DNA of 64,000 bases, taken from contig NZ_JADOUF010000001.1 of assembly GCF_015751905.1 (NCBI RefSeq), positions 7,502,001-7,566,000 on the forward strand, given 5' to 3'. The position numbers were made by a program, and so were the translations under genes. The first letter of the stretch is position 1. Every line of letters begins with the position of its first letter. Below, in pieces: positions 33,585-42,210 of this stretch. Under the pieces are notes generated by a model. That model saw only the letters and a program-made list of their open reading frames with translations, was not told the origin of the DNA and did no database searches. Source of the DNA: Longispora fulva. GTDB lineage: Bacteria; Actinomycetota; Actinomycetes; Mycobacteriales; Micromonosporaceae.

Positions 33585-34433
33585 CTAGAACAGGTCGGAC
33601 AGCACCACGGGCTCCAGCCCCTTCGCGCGCAGTCCCGCGATGATGGCCGGCAGGGCCTTGTCCGTGACCGGTGCGTTCACGTCCGTGCAGTGCATGATCA
33701 CAATAGAGCCGGCCCGCACCTTGCCGAGGACGGCGTCGGACACCGCCTTCGGGTTGGTGGCGAACGGATCGCCGCTGACCACGTCACCGTCCACGACGGT
33801 CACCCCCTGGGCCCCGACGGCGGCGAGCGCCGCAGGGTCGTGGCACAGGCCGGGGAAGCGGAAGAAGCGGGTCTGGCGGCCGCCGTACCCGTCGAGGAGT
33901 TGGAAGGTCCTCGCCACCTCGCCGGTCATCTCCCCCGCCGGCACCTGGCCGAGGGTGTAACAGTTCGGGGTGAACCCCCGGTGGCTGAACGAGTGGTTGG
34001 CCAGCTCGAACGTCGGGTTCGCGGCGAGCCGGCGGGTGAACTCCGGATACTCCTCCACGAACATGCCCGACATGAAGAACGTGCCCGGCACCTTCTCCCG
34101 CTCGAGCACGTCGAGCACCCGGGTGTTCGCGTAGGACTTCACGGAACCGGCCCGCAGCTTGGCCCGCATGTCGGCGGTCAGGTCGGCGTCGAAGGTGAGC
34201 GCGACCCGGTTGCCGGTCCGCTTCCCGAAGTTGACCACCGGAGCCGGCCGCCCGGCCGGGGCGGCCCCCGGGCTCGGCGACGGGCTGGGTGACGGGGAGG
34301 GCGTGGGCGACGGGGTGGGCGAAGCCGTCGTCAGCGGCACCCTGCTCGGCCCGGCGGCCGGCGCGGCGGCGACACCGCACCCGGCCAGCAAAGCGCAGGA
34401 CAGCAGGGCCACGACGGTGAGGGGTGCTCGCAC
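33585..34433 (-). CDS. Lipoprotein polysaccharide deacetylase (NodB domain)
   Basis: A 282-residue carbohydrate esterase family 4 protein outside the membrane. The signal peptide ends in lipobox LLAGC (Cys19), followed by a Ser/Pro repeat linker (about 38-55). NodB motifs: LTFDADL (motif 1, catalytic Asp), HSFSHRGF (zinc His pair), RFFRFPGLCHD (motif 3), and IVIMHCTD (motif 5). It probably removes acetyl groups from peptidoglycan or a surface glycan. GTG 34433 is probably leaderless. Confidence 0.9.
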   Translation of the reverse strand: MRAPLTVVALLSCALLAGCGVAAAPAAGPSRVPLTTASPTPSPTPSPSPSPSPSPGAAPAGRPAPVVNFGKRTGNRVALTFDADLTADMRAKLRAGSVKSYANTRVLDVLEREKVPGTFFMSGMFVEEYPEFTRRLAANPTFELANHSFSHRGFTPNCYTLGQVPAGEMTGEVARTFQLLDGYGGRQTRFFRFPGLCHDPAALAAVGAQGVTVVDGDVVSGDPFATNPKAVSDAVLGKVRAGSIVIMHCTDVNAPVTDKALPAIIAGLRAKGLEPVVLSDLF

Positions 34434-34439
34434 CCGTTT

Positions 34440-34445
34440 ACTCTA
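34440..34445 (-). promoter_or_regulatory. Leaderless -10 box of the deacetylase gene
   Basis: TAGAGT on the minus strand, 6 bases before GTG 34433. It overlaps the last codons and stop of the DUF4126 gene (stop at 34443-34445), so the deacetylase can be expressed separately. Confidence 0.5.
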
Positions 34446-35030
34446 GCCAGATGTCCGGCGGAGCCTGCGCCGGTTCAGCAGCCACCACGCCGCGACGAAC
34501 AACCCGGCCAGGCACAGCAGCACCAGGATCGGCACGATGATCGCGACCAGGGACATCACGACGCTGGTGAAGTCCTCAGCCGTGGACACCACGGGCGCGG
34601 CCACCCCGATCGACATCGCGTTCAGCAGCGGCCGGGCCAGCGACTTGATGCCGTGCACGACCAGCGCCACGAAGATGCCCAGCACGATCGACACCCACTG
34701 GTGGCCGCTGAAGAACGAGCCGGGGTCCTGCACGCTCACGGTCTCCGACGTGGACGCCGCCCCGAACGCCAGCCCGCCGGCCGTCGGCCGGACCACGGTC
34801 TGCACCACGTCGTTGACGCTGTCGACCACCGGCACCTTGTCGGCCACGACCTCGATCAGCAGCAGCACCCCGAGGATGACCAGCACCCAGCCGTTGGACA
34901 GCCAGCTCCAGCTCTGCGGCAGCGTGATCAGGTCGGTGTACCGCCCGAGCAGGCCCACGAGGAGCAGCGGGATGTACGCGTTCAGCCCGGCCGACGCCGC
35001 CAGGCCCGTGCCGGTGAGGGCTTCGAGCAT
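34443..35030 (-). CDS. DUF4126 family membrane protein
   Basis: A 195-residue protein with about five membrane helices, with GLAASAGLNAYIPLLLVGLLG at the N-terminus and PTAGGLAFGAASTSE, both characteristic of DUF4126. Function is unknown. ATG 35030 has a TACCGT box 6 bases upstream (35037-35042), again a leaderless pattern. The C-terminus is a basic RRRLRR stretch. Confidence 0.85.
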   Translation of the reverse strand: MLEALTGTGLAASAGLNAYIPLLLVGLLGRYTDLITLPQSWSWLSNGWVLVILGVLLLIEVVADKVPVVDSVNDVVQTVVRPTAGGLAFGAASTSETVSVQDPGSFFSGHQWVSIVLGIFVALVVHGIKSLARPLLNAMSIGVAAPVVSTAEDFTSVVMSLVAIIVPILVLLCLAGLFVAAWWLLNRRRLRRTSG

Positions 35031-35036
35031 GGCTCG

Positions 35037-35042
35037 ACGGTA
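35037..35042 (-). promoter_or_regulatory. Leaderless -10 box of the DUF4126 gene
   Basis: TACCGT on the minus strand, 6 bases before ATG 35030, no ribosome binding site. Confidence 0.4.
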
Positions 35043-35090
35043 CCCCCTGCCCCTGGTCCCCGGCGCGAAATCGGCACCGGCGGCCGCCGG

Positions 35091-35750
35091 CTAGAACAGG
35101 GTCAGCTCGTCCTTCTCGATGCCGCGGAGCCGGTCGTAGTCCACGGTCACGCACCGGATGCCCCGGTCGTTGGCGAGCACCCGGGCCTGCGGCTTGATCT
35201 CCTGGGCGACGAACAGGCCGGACACTGGCGCGAGTAGCGGGTCGCGGTTGAGGAGCTCGAGGTAGCGGGTCAGCTGCTCGACGCCGTCGATCTCGCCGCG
35301 CCGCTTGACCTCGACGGCGACGTGCGCGCCGTTGGCGTCCCGGCACATCAGGTCCACGGGGCCGATCGCCGTCGGGTACTCCCGGCGGACCAGCGTGAAG
35401 TCCTTGCCCATCGCGGTCGGGTTGTCGGCGAGCAGGATCTGCAGGTGCGCCTCGACGCCGTCCTTGCGCAGCCCGGGGTCGACGCCGAGCTCGTGGGAGG
35501 TGTCGTGCAGGACCTCCTCGATGGTGATCCGCAGCTCCTCGCCGGCCTTGTTGATCACCTTCCACGCGCCGGGGGCCTCCTCGACCCTGCACGGCGGTGA
35601 CATCCAGTTGAGTGGCTTGTAGGCCCGGTCGTCGGCGTGAATGGACACGGAGCCGTCCGCCTTGATCAGCAGCAGCCGCGTGGCCATCGGGAGATGTGCG
35701 GTGAGGCGGCCGACGTAGTCGACCGAGCACCGAGCGATGACAAGACGCAC
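35091..35750 (-). CDS. nucS: Mismatch-specific endonuclease NucS (EndoMS)
   Basis: A 219-residue nuclease that cuts both strands at mismatches; it is the non-canonical mismatch repair enzyme of actinobacteria, which lack MutS/MutL. Start [20 protein letters not shown], the [16 protein letters not shown] segment, catalytic PVDLMCRD and [20 protein letters not shown] are all as in the mycobacterial protein. The C-terminal DELTLF is the clamp-binding tail. GTG 35750 has TACCCT (35757-35762) 6 bases upstream; the upstream in-frame extension is not credible. Confidence 0.95.
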   Translation of the reverse strand: MRLVIARCSVDYVGRLTAHLPMATRLLLIKADGSVSIHADDRAYKPLNWMSPPCRVEEAPGAWKVINKAGEELRITIEEVLHDTSHELGVDPGLRKDGVEAHLQILLADNPTAMGKDFTLVRREYPTAIGPVDLMCRDANGAHVAVEVKRRGEIDGVEQLTRYLELLNRDPLLAPVSGLFVAQEIKPQARVLANDRGIRCVTVDYDRLRGIEKDELTLF

Positions 35751-35756
35751 CCGATG

Positions 35757-35762
35757 AGGGTA
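35757..35762 (-). promoter_or_regulatory. Leaderless -10 box of nucS
   Basis: TACCCT on the minus strand, 6 bases before GTG 35750. No ribosome binding site is present in the gap. Confidence 0.45.
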
Positions 35763-35795
35763 ACGGAGGCCGGGCGAAACGGGCCGTTCACATCC

Positions 35796-35825
35796 TTGAC
35801 ATCGATGGGCGTCGAGGAGTGTGAT
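35796..35825 (+). promoter_or_regulatory. Candidate sigma-70 type promoter of the alpha-galactosidase gene
   Basis: TTGACA (35796-35801, perfect -35) and TGTGAT (35820-35825) are 18 bases apart, giving a leader of about 50 bases before ATG 35885. Confidence 0.5.
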
Positions 35826-35884
35826 GTGGGGACTGCTGTTTGATCCTGGGGATTCATGTTCGACCATGATGGGATTGATGCTCC

Positions 35885-37954
35885 ATGCTTCGAAAACTGT
35901 CGGTACTGGCGCTCCTCGCCGGGCTGATCGCGGTGCCCCTCGCGCCCGCCGGTCCGGCCGCCGCCGTGGGCAACGGGCTGGCCCTCACTCCGCAGATGGG
36001 GTTCAACAACTGGAACTCGACCCACTGCCGCGCCGAGTTCAACGAGGCCATGGTCAAGGGGACCGCCGACCTGTTCGTGTCCTCCGGCCTCAAGGCCGCT
36101 GGCTACCAGTACGTGAACCTGGACGACTGCTGGGCGCTGCCGAACCGCGACTCCGCCGGCAACCTGGTGCCCGACCCGGTCCGGTTCCCCCACGGCATCA
36201 AGGCCGTCGCCGACTACGTGCACTCCAAGGGCCTCAAGTTCGGCGTCTACTCCAGCGCCGGCACGAAGACCTGCGACTCGCTGGGATTCCCCGGCGGGCT
36301 CGACCACGAGACGGCCGACGCCAACCTGTGGGCGTCGTGGGGGGTGGACTACCTCAAGTACGACAACTGCAACAACGCCGGGGTCGACGCGCAGGTCCGG
36401 TACAAGAAGATGCGCGACGCCCTCGCCGCCACCGGCCGGCCGATCCTGTACAGCATCTGCGAGTGGGGCTCCAACCAGCCGTGGAACTGGGCGGCCGACG
36501 TCGGCAACTCGTGGCGCACCACCGGCGACATCTCCGACAACTGGTCGAGCATGGTGTCGATCCTGCACCAGAACGAGGCGCTGGCCCCGTACGCGAAGGT
36601 CGGCGCGTGGAACGACCCCGACATGCTCGAGGTGGGCAACGGCGGGATGACCGACACCGAGTACCGCAGCCACTTCAGCCTCTGGTCGATGATGGCCGCC
36701 CCGCTGCTGATCGGCTCGGACCTGCGCACCGCGAGCGCCTCGACGATGACCATCCTGACCAACACGGACATCATCGCCCTCGACCAGGACTCCCTCGGCA
36801 AGCAGGCGACCGTCGTGGCCACCGGCGTCTACGCCAAGCCGCTCGCCAACGGGGACCGGGGCGTGGCCCTGTTCAACGAGAGCGCCACGGCGAAGACGAT
36901 GAGCACGACGGCCGCGGCGGTGGGGATCGGCGGGGCGACGTCGTACACGGTGAAGGACCTGTGGTCGAAGGCGACCAGCACCGGCACCGGCACGTTCACC
37001 GCCACGGTCCCGGCGCACGGCACGGTCGTCTACCGGGTCACCCCCGGCAGTCCCGTCCCGCCGCCCACCGGGATCTCGCAGCTGTCCGACCTGTCCTGGC
37101 GCAGCGCCACCAACGGCTGGGGCCCGGTCGAACGCGACCGCAGCAACGGCGAACAGGCCCCCGGCGACGGGCGCACCCTGACCATCGGCGGCACGACCTA
37201 CGCCAAGGGCCTCGGCACCCACGCCGCCAGCGAGATCGTCTACCACCTCGGCGGCACGTGCACCACGTTCACCGCCGACGTGGGCGTCGACGACGAGGTC
37301 GGCGTCACCGGCTCGGTCACCTTCCAGGTGTACCGCGACACCACCCTGGTCGCCGACAGCGGCCCGGTCACCTACGCCGACGCCGCCAAACGCCTGACCG
37401 CCGGCCTCGCCGGTGGCCAGCAACTCCGGCTCGTCGTCACCGACGCCGGCAACGGCATCGGCTACGACCACGCCGACTGGGCCAACCCGAAGATCGCCTG
37501 CGGCCCCGGCCCCGGCGCGGGCGCCCACCCGCTGTCCGACCTCACCTGGAGCAGCGCCAGCAACGGCTGGGGCCCGGTGGAGAAGGATCTCAGCAACGGC
37601 GAGCGGGCCGCCGGCGACGGGCGCGCCCTGACCGTGGGTGGCGTCGGCTACGCCAAGGGCCTCGGGGTCCACGCCACCAGTGACATCGTGTACTACCTCG
37701 CCGGCGGCTGCTCCACCCTCACCGTCGACGTCGGCGTGGACGACGAGTCGGGCAACAACGGCTCGGTCGCCTTCCAGGTGTACCGGGACGGAACGCTCGT
37801 CGCCGACAGCGGCGTCGTGCGGGGGACCGGTGACCCGGTGCACCTCACCGCAGACGTCACCGGAGGCCAGGAACTGCGCCTCACGGTCACCAACGGCGGG
37901 GACACCGTCGACTACGACCACGCGGACTGGGGCGGCCCGGTTCTTACCTGTTGA
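35885..37954 (+). CDS. Secreted GH27 alpha-galactosidase with two NPCBM modules
   Basis: A 689-residue extracellular glycosidase. Signal peptide residues 1-27; GH27 barrel about 33-300 with [11 protein letters not shown], nucleophile Asp160 in YLKYDNCN, and acid/base Asp215 in [12 protein letters not shown]; a beta-sandwich to about 385. Two NPCBM carbohydrate-binding modules follow (about residues 397-540 and 548-689), both with NGWGPVE, VGVDDE and DHADW. It should release terminal alpha-D-galactose from plant galactosides. The duplicated module is the unusual part; one is more common. Confidence 0.92.
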   Translation: MLRKLSVLALLAGLIAVPLAPAGPAAAVGNGLALTPQMGFNNWNSTHCRAEFNEAMVKGTADLFVSSGLKAAGYQYVNLDDCWALPNRDSAGNLVPDPVRFPHGIKAVADYVHSKGLKFGVYSSAGTKTCDSLGFPGGLDHETADANLWASWGVDYLKYDNCNNAGVDAQVRYKKMRDALAATGRPILYSICEWGSNQPWNWAADVGNSWRTTGDISDNWSSMVSILHQNEALAPYAKVGAWNDPDMLEVGNGGMTDTEYRSHFSLWSMMAAPLLIGSDLRTASASTMTILTNTDIIALDQDSLGKQATVVATGVYAKPLANGDRGVALFNESATAKTMSTTAAAVGIGGATSYTVKDLWSKATSTGTGTFTATVPAHGTVVYRVTPGSPVPPPTGISQLSDLSWRSATNGWGPVERDRSNGEQAPGDGRTLTIGGTTYAKGLGTHAASEIVYHLGGTCTTFTADVGVDDEVGVTGSVTFQVYRDTTLVADSGPVTYADAAKRLTAGLAGGQQLRLVVTDAGNGIGYDHADWANPKIACGPGPGAGAHPLSDLTWSSASNGWGPVEKDLSNGERAAGDGRALTVGGVGYAKGLGVHATSDIVYYLAGGCSTLTVDVGVDDESGNNGSVAFQVYRDGTLVADSGVVRGTGDPVHLTADVTGGQELRLTVTNGGDTVDYDHADWGGPVLTC
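37074..37951 (+). repeat. Tandem repeat encoding two NPCBM modules
   Basis: Two in-frame units of about 430 bases (from about 37074 and 37528) encode highly similar modules, with shared segments such as LSDLSW/LSDLTW, NGWGPVE and YAKGLG. Arose by internal duplication in the alpha-galactosidase gene. Confidence 0.8.
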
Positions 37955-37984
37955 GATGTGATTCCTGCTAGTTGGGAATGGGGT

Positions 37985-37990
37985 TAGCGT
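37985..37990 (+). promoter_or_regulatory. Leaderless -10 box of the methyltransferase gene
   Basis: TAGCGT is 7 bases before ATG 37998, with no ribosome binding site. Confidence 0.4.
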
Positions 37991-37997
37991 GGTGCCC

Positions 37998-38801
37998 ATG
38001 TACACCCATGGGCACCACGACTCCGTGCTGCGTTCGCACCGCTGGCGCACCGCCGAGAACTCCGCCGGCTACCTGCTGCGGCACCTCGCCCCCGGACAGT
38101 CCCTCCTGGACGTCGGCTGCGGGCCGGGCACCATCACCGTCGACCTGGCCGAGCGGGTCGCGCCGGGGCGGGTGGTCGGGGTGGACGCCTCGGCGGAGGT
38201 GCTGGAGGAGGCCCGGGCGCTGTCCGAGCCGGCGGTGGGCCGGGTCGGGGGCGGCGGGGGCGCGCCGGCGTTCGTGGTCGGCGACGTCATGGCCCTGGAG
38301 TTCGCCGACGCCTCCTTCGACGTCGTGCACGCCCACCAGGTCCTCCAGCACCTCGCCGACCCGGTCGGCGCGCTCCGTGAACTCCGACGGGTCAGCCGGG
38401 GCGTGGTCGCGGCCCGGGACGCGGACTACGCGGCGATGACGTGGTACCCCCGCGTCCCGGCCCTCGACGACTGGCTGGCCCTCTACCAGCGGGTCGCCCG
38501 CGACAACGGCGGCGAGCCCGACGCCGGTCGCCGGCTGCTGTCGTGGGCCCGGGCCGCCGGGTTCGCCGAGGTGACCCCCGGGGCGTCGGTGTGGTGCTAC
38601 GCGACGCCGGAGGACCGGGCCTGGTGGGGCGACCTGTGGGCGGACCGGATGGTGGACTCCGCGTTGGCCCGGCAGGCCGTGGCGCGGGGCTTCGCTGGCG
38701 AGGCGGACCTGCGGGCGATCGCTTCCGGCTGGAGGGAGTGGGCCGGATCCCCGGACGGGTGGTTCCTCGTGCCGCACGGGGAGGTGCTGGCCTGGGGCTG
38801 A
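37998..38801 (+). CDS. Class I SAM-dependent methyltransferase
   Basis: A 267-residue methyltransferase of the Methyltransf_11/25 type: motif I LLDVGCGPGTITVDLA, acidic GVDAS, motif post-I FVVGDVMALEFADASFDVVH. The N-terminus YTHGHHDSVLRSHRWRTAENS is typical of a widespread actinobacterial/fungal group related to ubiquinone/menaquinone methyltransferases. Substrate unknown. ATG 37998 is preferred over GTG 37989 because of the leaderless box. Confidence 0.87.
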   Translation: MYTHGHHDSVLRSHRWRTAENSAGYLLRHLAPGQSLLDVGCGPGTITVDLAERVAPGRVVGVDASAEVLEEARALSEPAVGRVGGGGGAPAFVVGDVMALEFADASFDVVHAHQVLQHLADPVGALRELRRVSRGVVAARDADYAAMTWYPRVPALDDWLALYQRVARDNGGEPDAGRRLLSWARAAGFAEVTPGASVWCYATPEDRAWWGDLWADRMVDSALARQAVARGFAGEADLRAIASGWREWAGSPDGWFLVPHGEVLAWG

Positions 38802-38891
38802 GGGTGCCGCCGGCCGACGGACGCCGCCCCGCCCGGGCCCGAGCCGCCCCACCCCGCGCCACGTCGCCCGGGGCCGTGGCACCCTCGAAGG

Positions 38892-39713
38892 GTGAGTTCC
38901 GAACTGTTCGGCCCGCGCAGCGTCACCTGGCAGCTGCACGCCGACCCCGCCATGTGGGTCGCCGGCGTCAGCGCCCTCTTCCTCCAGGCCCTGCACCCCC
39001 TGGCCGTCCGAGGCGTCGTCCGGCTGTCCGACTTCCGGGACGACCCCCTCGGCCGGCTGAAGCGGACCGCCAGCTTCGTCAGCGTCTCCACCTACGGCAC
39101 CGCTTCCCAGGCCGAGGAGGCCGGCGCCAGGGTCCGCCGGATCCACGCCGCGCTCAAGGTCCCGCTGCCCGATGGCGGGAAGCACCCGGTGGACGACCCG
39201 GAGCTGCTGCGCTGGGTGCACTGCGCGGAGGTGGCCTCCTATGTGGACATCGTTCGCCGGGCGGGGTTTCCGGTCACCGACCGGCACGTCGACCTCTACC
39301 TCACCGAACAGCGCCGGTCGGCGGCCCTCGTCGGCCTCGACCCCGAGACCGTGCCCGGCACCTGGGCCGACATGACCGCCTACTTCGCGCGGATGCGCCC
39401 CGCGCTGGCCCGGACGACGGAGTCCGACGAGATCTACGACTTCCTCACCACCCCACCGGTGAACCCGCCGATGCGGGCGGGCTGGTGGCCGGTGGCCCGG
39501 GTGGCGTACGCGCTGCTGCCGCCCTGGGCCATCGCGATCTACGGCCGCCCGGCCTGGAGTCCGGCCCAGGCCGAACGCCGGCTGCGCGCGCTGCGCCGGA
39601 CGGCGAAGCTGATCCCCGACCGGCTGCGCTGGCGGATCCCGACCGGCAACATCCTGCGCGCCGTCGAGCGCCTGGGCCCGGAAGCGACCCCGTCGCCGAG
39701 GAACCTGCCCTAG
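38892..39713 (+). CDS. Oxygenase MpaB family protein (DUF2236)
   Basis: A 273-residue protein with the DUF2236/MpaB pattern: LQALHPLAVRGVVRLSDFRDDPLGRL, HCAEVASYVDIV and the His-rich heme-ligand positions typical of the latex-clearing-protein group. Some relatives are b-type heme oxygenases (rubber-cleaving Lcp, MpaB); the reaction here cannot be told. GTG 38892 follows 90 bases after the methyltransferase, same strand. Confidence 0.83.
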   Translation: MSSELFGPRSVTWQLHADPAMWVAGVSALFLQALHPLAVRGVVRLSDFRDDPLGRLKRTASFVSVSTYGTASQAEEAGARVRRIHAALKVPLPDGGKHPVDDPELLRWVHCAEVASYVDIVRRAGFPVTDRHVDLYLTEQRRSAALVGLDPETVPGTWADMTAYFARMRPALARTTESDEIYDFLTTPPVNPPMRAGWWPVARVAYALLPPWAIAIYGRPAWSPAQAERRLRALRRTAKLIPDRLRWRIPTGNILRAVERLGPEATPSPRNLP

Positions 39714-39753
39714 GATTTGATCTTGCGCGGGCGCCGCGCGGAACGGGAGAGCC

Positions 39754-40419
39754 ATGTCCACGCTGTACCACCGGATCGCCGCCGGCAGTCTGGACAGACT
39801 CGCGGCGCTGAGCGACGGGGTGTTCGCGGTGGCGATCACCCTGCTCGTCCTGGACATCAAGGTGCCGGTCTCCGAGGCGGTGCACGAGCAGCGGCCCCTG
39901 TGGGAGACCGGTGCGGTGCGTTCGGAGCACGAGCTGTGGGTGGCGCTGGCGCACCTGGCGCCGAGGCTGCTGCCGTACCTGATGAGCTTTGTGACCCTGG
40001 GCATGTTCTGGGTCGGCCAGCAGACCCAGCTCAACCACTTCGCCCGCAGCGACCGGCGGCTGACGTGGATCCACCTCGCGTTCCTCAGCGGGGTGACCCT
40101 GATGCCGTTCTCCACCGCGCTGCTGGCCGAGTTCATCACGTTCCGGCTGGCCCTGTTCGTGTACTGGCTCAACCTGCTCCTGCTGGGCGCGGTGCTGTTC
40201 GCCAGCCTGCGCTACGCCCGGCGCGCCGGCCTCGCGAAGCCGGACGCCGAGCCGCGGGCGTTCGCGGCCCAGGAGCGCAGGATCGTGACGTACCAGGCGC
40301 TCTACGCGGCCAGTCTGCTGCTGTGCGTGGTGAACACCTACCTCAGCATCGCGATGATCATGCTGCTCCAGCTCAACTCCGCGATCGCGCCCCGGATCTG
40401 GCCACTGAACCGGATCTAG
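39754..40419 (+). CDS. TMEM175-family (DUF1211) potassium channel-like protein
   Basis: A 221-residue protein with six membrane helices. The first helix has RLAALSDGVFAVAITLLVLD, matching the R-x3-[FL]SD signature of bacterial TMEM175 proteins, which form K+ channels. GGGAGAG precedes ATG 39754 by about 3-5 bases. Bacterial members normally have one such six-helix repeat, as here. Confidence 0.87.
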   Translation: MSTLYHRIAAGSLDRLAALSDGVFAVAITLLVLDIKVPVSEAVHEQRPLWETGAVRSEHELWVALAHLAPRLLPYLMSFVTLGMFWVGQQTQLNHFARSDRRLTWIHLAFLSGVTLMPFSTALLAEFITFRLALFVYWLNLLLLGAVLFASLRYARRAGLAKPDAEPRAFAAQERRIVTYQALYAASLLLCVVNTYLSIAMIMLLQLNSAIAPRIWPLNRI

Positions 40420-40521
40420 CCGCGGGACTGGCGCCGACCGGTTCCCGGCACCGCCCCCGAGCCGGATCCGGCCCCCCGGTCCAGACCTGGCGAACCGCGC
40501 CGCAGCCTCGCGCCTCCGCGC

Positions 40522-42027
40522 CTACCTGCGCCCGTGCAGGATCCGCAGCGCCAGCCGGGTCAGCTTCGTGTCCCGCGGCCCCTTCTCGAACGTCAACACC
40601 TTCACCAGCGACGGCATCCACCGCTTCGCGATCGCCTTCGGCCGGGCGAACTCCCGCAGCCCGTCCGCCCCGTGGATCCGGCCGAACCCGGAGTCCCCGA
40701 CCCCGCCGAACGGCAGCGACGGAATCCCGGCGAACGACAGCGTCGAGTTGATCGAGGTCATCCCGGACCGCAACCGCCGGGCCGTCGCCATCGCCCGCGC
40801 CTTGCCGAACACGGCGCCGGCGAGCCCGTAGTGCGCGGCGTTGGACCGCTCGACGGCCTCGTCCACGTCCCGGACCCGCGCGATGGTCAGGGTCGGGCCG
40901 AAGGTCTCCTCGCGGACGGCCTCGGAGGTCTCCGGCACGTTCACCAGGATCGTCGGGTGCACGAACGGCGGCCGGACCGCCTCGGGGCCGCCGAGCACGG
41001 CCTCGCCGCCGTCGGCGAGCGCCGCGGCGATGTGGCGGCGGACGACGTCGATCTGGCTGGGCATGGTCATCGGGCCGATGTCGGCGCCCGGCTCGGCCCC
41101 GACCGTGAGCTTGCCGGCCTTGGCGACGACCTTGGCGAGGAACGCGTCGTAGACGGCGTCGACGGCGTAGACCCGCTCGATGCCGATGCAGGTCTGGCCG
41201 GCGTTGAACAGGCCGCCCCACACGGCGGCCTCCGCGGCGGCGTCCAGGTCGGCGTCGGAGTCCACGATCATGGCGTCCTTGCCGCCGCACTCCAGGAGCA
41301 CGGGCGTCAGGGTCTCCGCTGCCGCGGCCATGACCTTCTTCCCGGTACGCGTCGAGCCCGTGAACGCGATCTTGTCCACCCCGGACGTGACCAGGGCGGC
41401 CCCGGTGTCCCCGAGCCCGTGCACGATCTGGAACACGGGATGCTCGGGCACCACCTCGGCGAAGGTGTCGACGAGGAACTGCCCGACCGCCGGGGTGTAC
41501 TCACTCGGCTTGAACACCACGGTGTTGCCGGCCGCCAGCGCGTACCCGATGGAGCCGACCGGGGTGAAAACGGGGTAGTTCCACGGCCCGATCACGCCGA
41601 TCACGCCATAGGGCTGGTACTCGACGTGCGCCGTGTACTCCGACTGCATCAGCGTGCCGCCCACCCGGCGGCTCCTCAGCACCCGCTTGGCGTGTTTCGC
41701 CGCCCAGTGGATGTGGTCGATGGCCCCGGCGGACTCGGCCGTGGCGTCCACGATCGGCTTGCCGCCCTCGCGGTGCATGATCCCGGTCAGCTCGTCCAGC
41801 CGGGAGGTGATCAGGGCCCGCCAGGCGTACAGCCGCTTGCGGCGGCCATCGAAGCCCAGGTCGCGCCACCAGTCGGCGGCGTCGCGCGCTCTGGCCACGG
41901 CGGCGGCGACCGCCGCGGCGTCGGCCACGGGGAATCTGCCGACCTCCTCCCCGGTCGCGGGGCTGGTCGAGACGAGGTGGCCGCCGTCCACGACGGGGCT
42001 GCCGGAAACGCTGACGCCAGGGGTCAT
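40522..42027 (-). CDS. NAD(P)+-dependent aldehyde dehydrogenase
   Basis: A 501-residue enzyme of the aldehyde dehydrogenase superfamily. Cofactor motif GVIGPWNYPVFTPVG, catalytic Glu in LLECGGKDAMIV, nucleophile Cys in NAGQTCIGIERVY, and FTGSTRTGKKV are all intact. Resembles succinate-semialdehyde and broad-range aldehyde dehydrogenases of actinomycetes; substrate not assigned. A good -35/-10 promoter with an operator-like palindrome lies upstream. Confidence 0.9.
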   Translation of the reverse strand: MTPGVSVSGSPVVDGGHLVSTSPATGEEVGRFPVADAAAVAAAVARARDAADWWRDLGFDGRRKRLYAWRALITSRLDELTGIMHREGGKPIVDATAESAGAIDHIHWAAKHAKRVLRSRRVGGTLMQSEYTAHVEYQPYGVIGVIGPWNYPVFTPVGSIGYALAAGNTVVFKPSEYTPAVGQFLVDTFAEVVPEHPVFQIVHGLGDTGAALVTSGVDKIAFTGSTRTGKKVMAAAAETLTPVLLECGGKDAMIVDSDADLDAAAEAAVWGGLFNAGQTCIGIERVYAVDAVYDAFLAKVVAKAGKLTVGAEPGADIGPMTMPSQIDVVRRHIAAALADGGEAVLGGPEAVRPPFVHPTILVNVPETSEAVREETFGPTLTIARVRDVDEAVERSNAAHYGLAGAVFGKARAMATARRLRSGMTSINSTLSFAGIPSLPFGGVGDSGFGRIHGADGLREFARPKAIAKRWMPSLVKVLTFEKGPRDTKLTRLALRILHGRR

Positions 42028-42056
42028 GATCTATCTCCTCGCCGGTGGTGTCCCCG

Positions 42057-42085
42057 AGTCTAGCCCTGTTCCTACTCGCAAGTAA
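42057..42085 (-). promoter_or_regulatory. Promoter with overlapping palindromic operator, aldehyde dehydrogenase gene
   Basis: On the minus strand TTACTT (42080-42085) and TAGACT (42057-42062) are exactly 17 bases apart. The palindrome TACTCGCAAGTA (42073-42084, form TACTNGCNAGTA) covers the -35. A TetR-family repressor is the likely ligand; none is encoded nearby. Confidence 0.6.
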
Positions 42086-42210
42086 CCCTGTGACGGACTG
42101 CATTCCACCCGCATGTTGCGCACTGCTAAGTTGGCCTGAACGATGGGTCAGCACGAGGGTGCGCGGCGGTCCGCCGGGCGATCTGAGGTCGGCAGCACAG
42201 GAGGCACGGC

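Noticed and set aside
35748-35867. Longer N-terminus for NucS starting at 35867
   Set aside because: The extra 39 residues have no counterpart in NucS, whose N-terminus matches exactly at GTG 35750, and they lie in the promoter region.
35666-38050. A 794-codon minus-strand frame
   Set aside because: Shadow of the alpha-galactosidase gene on the other strand, with no recognisable domain.
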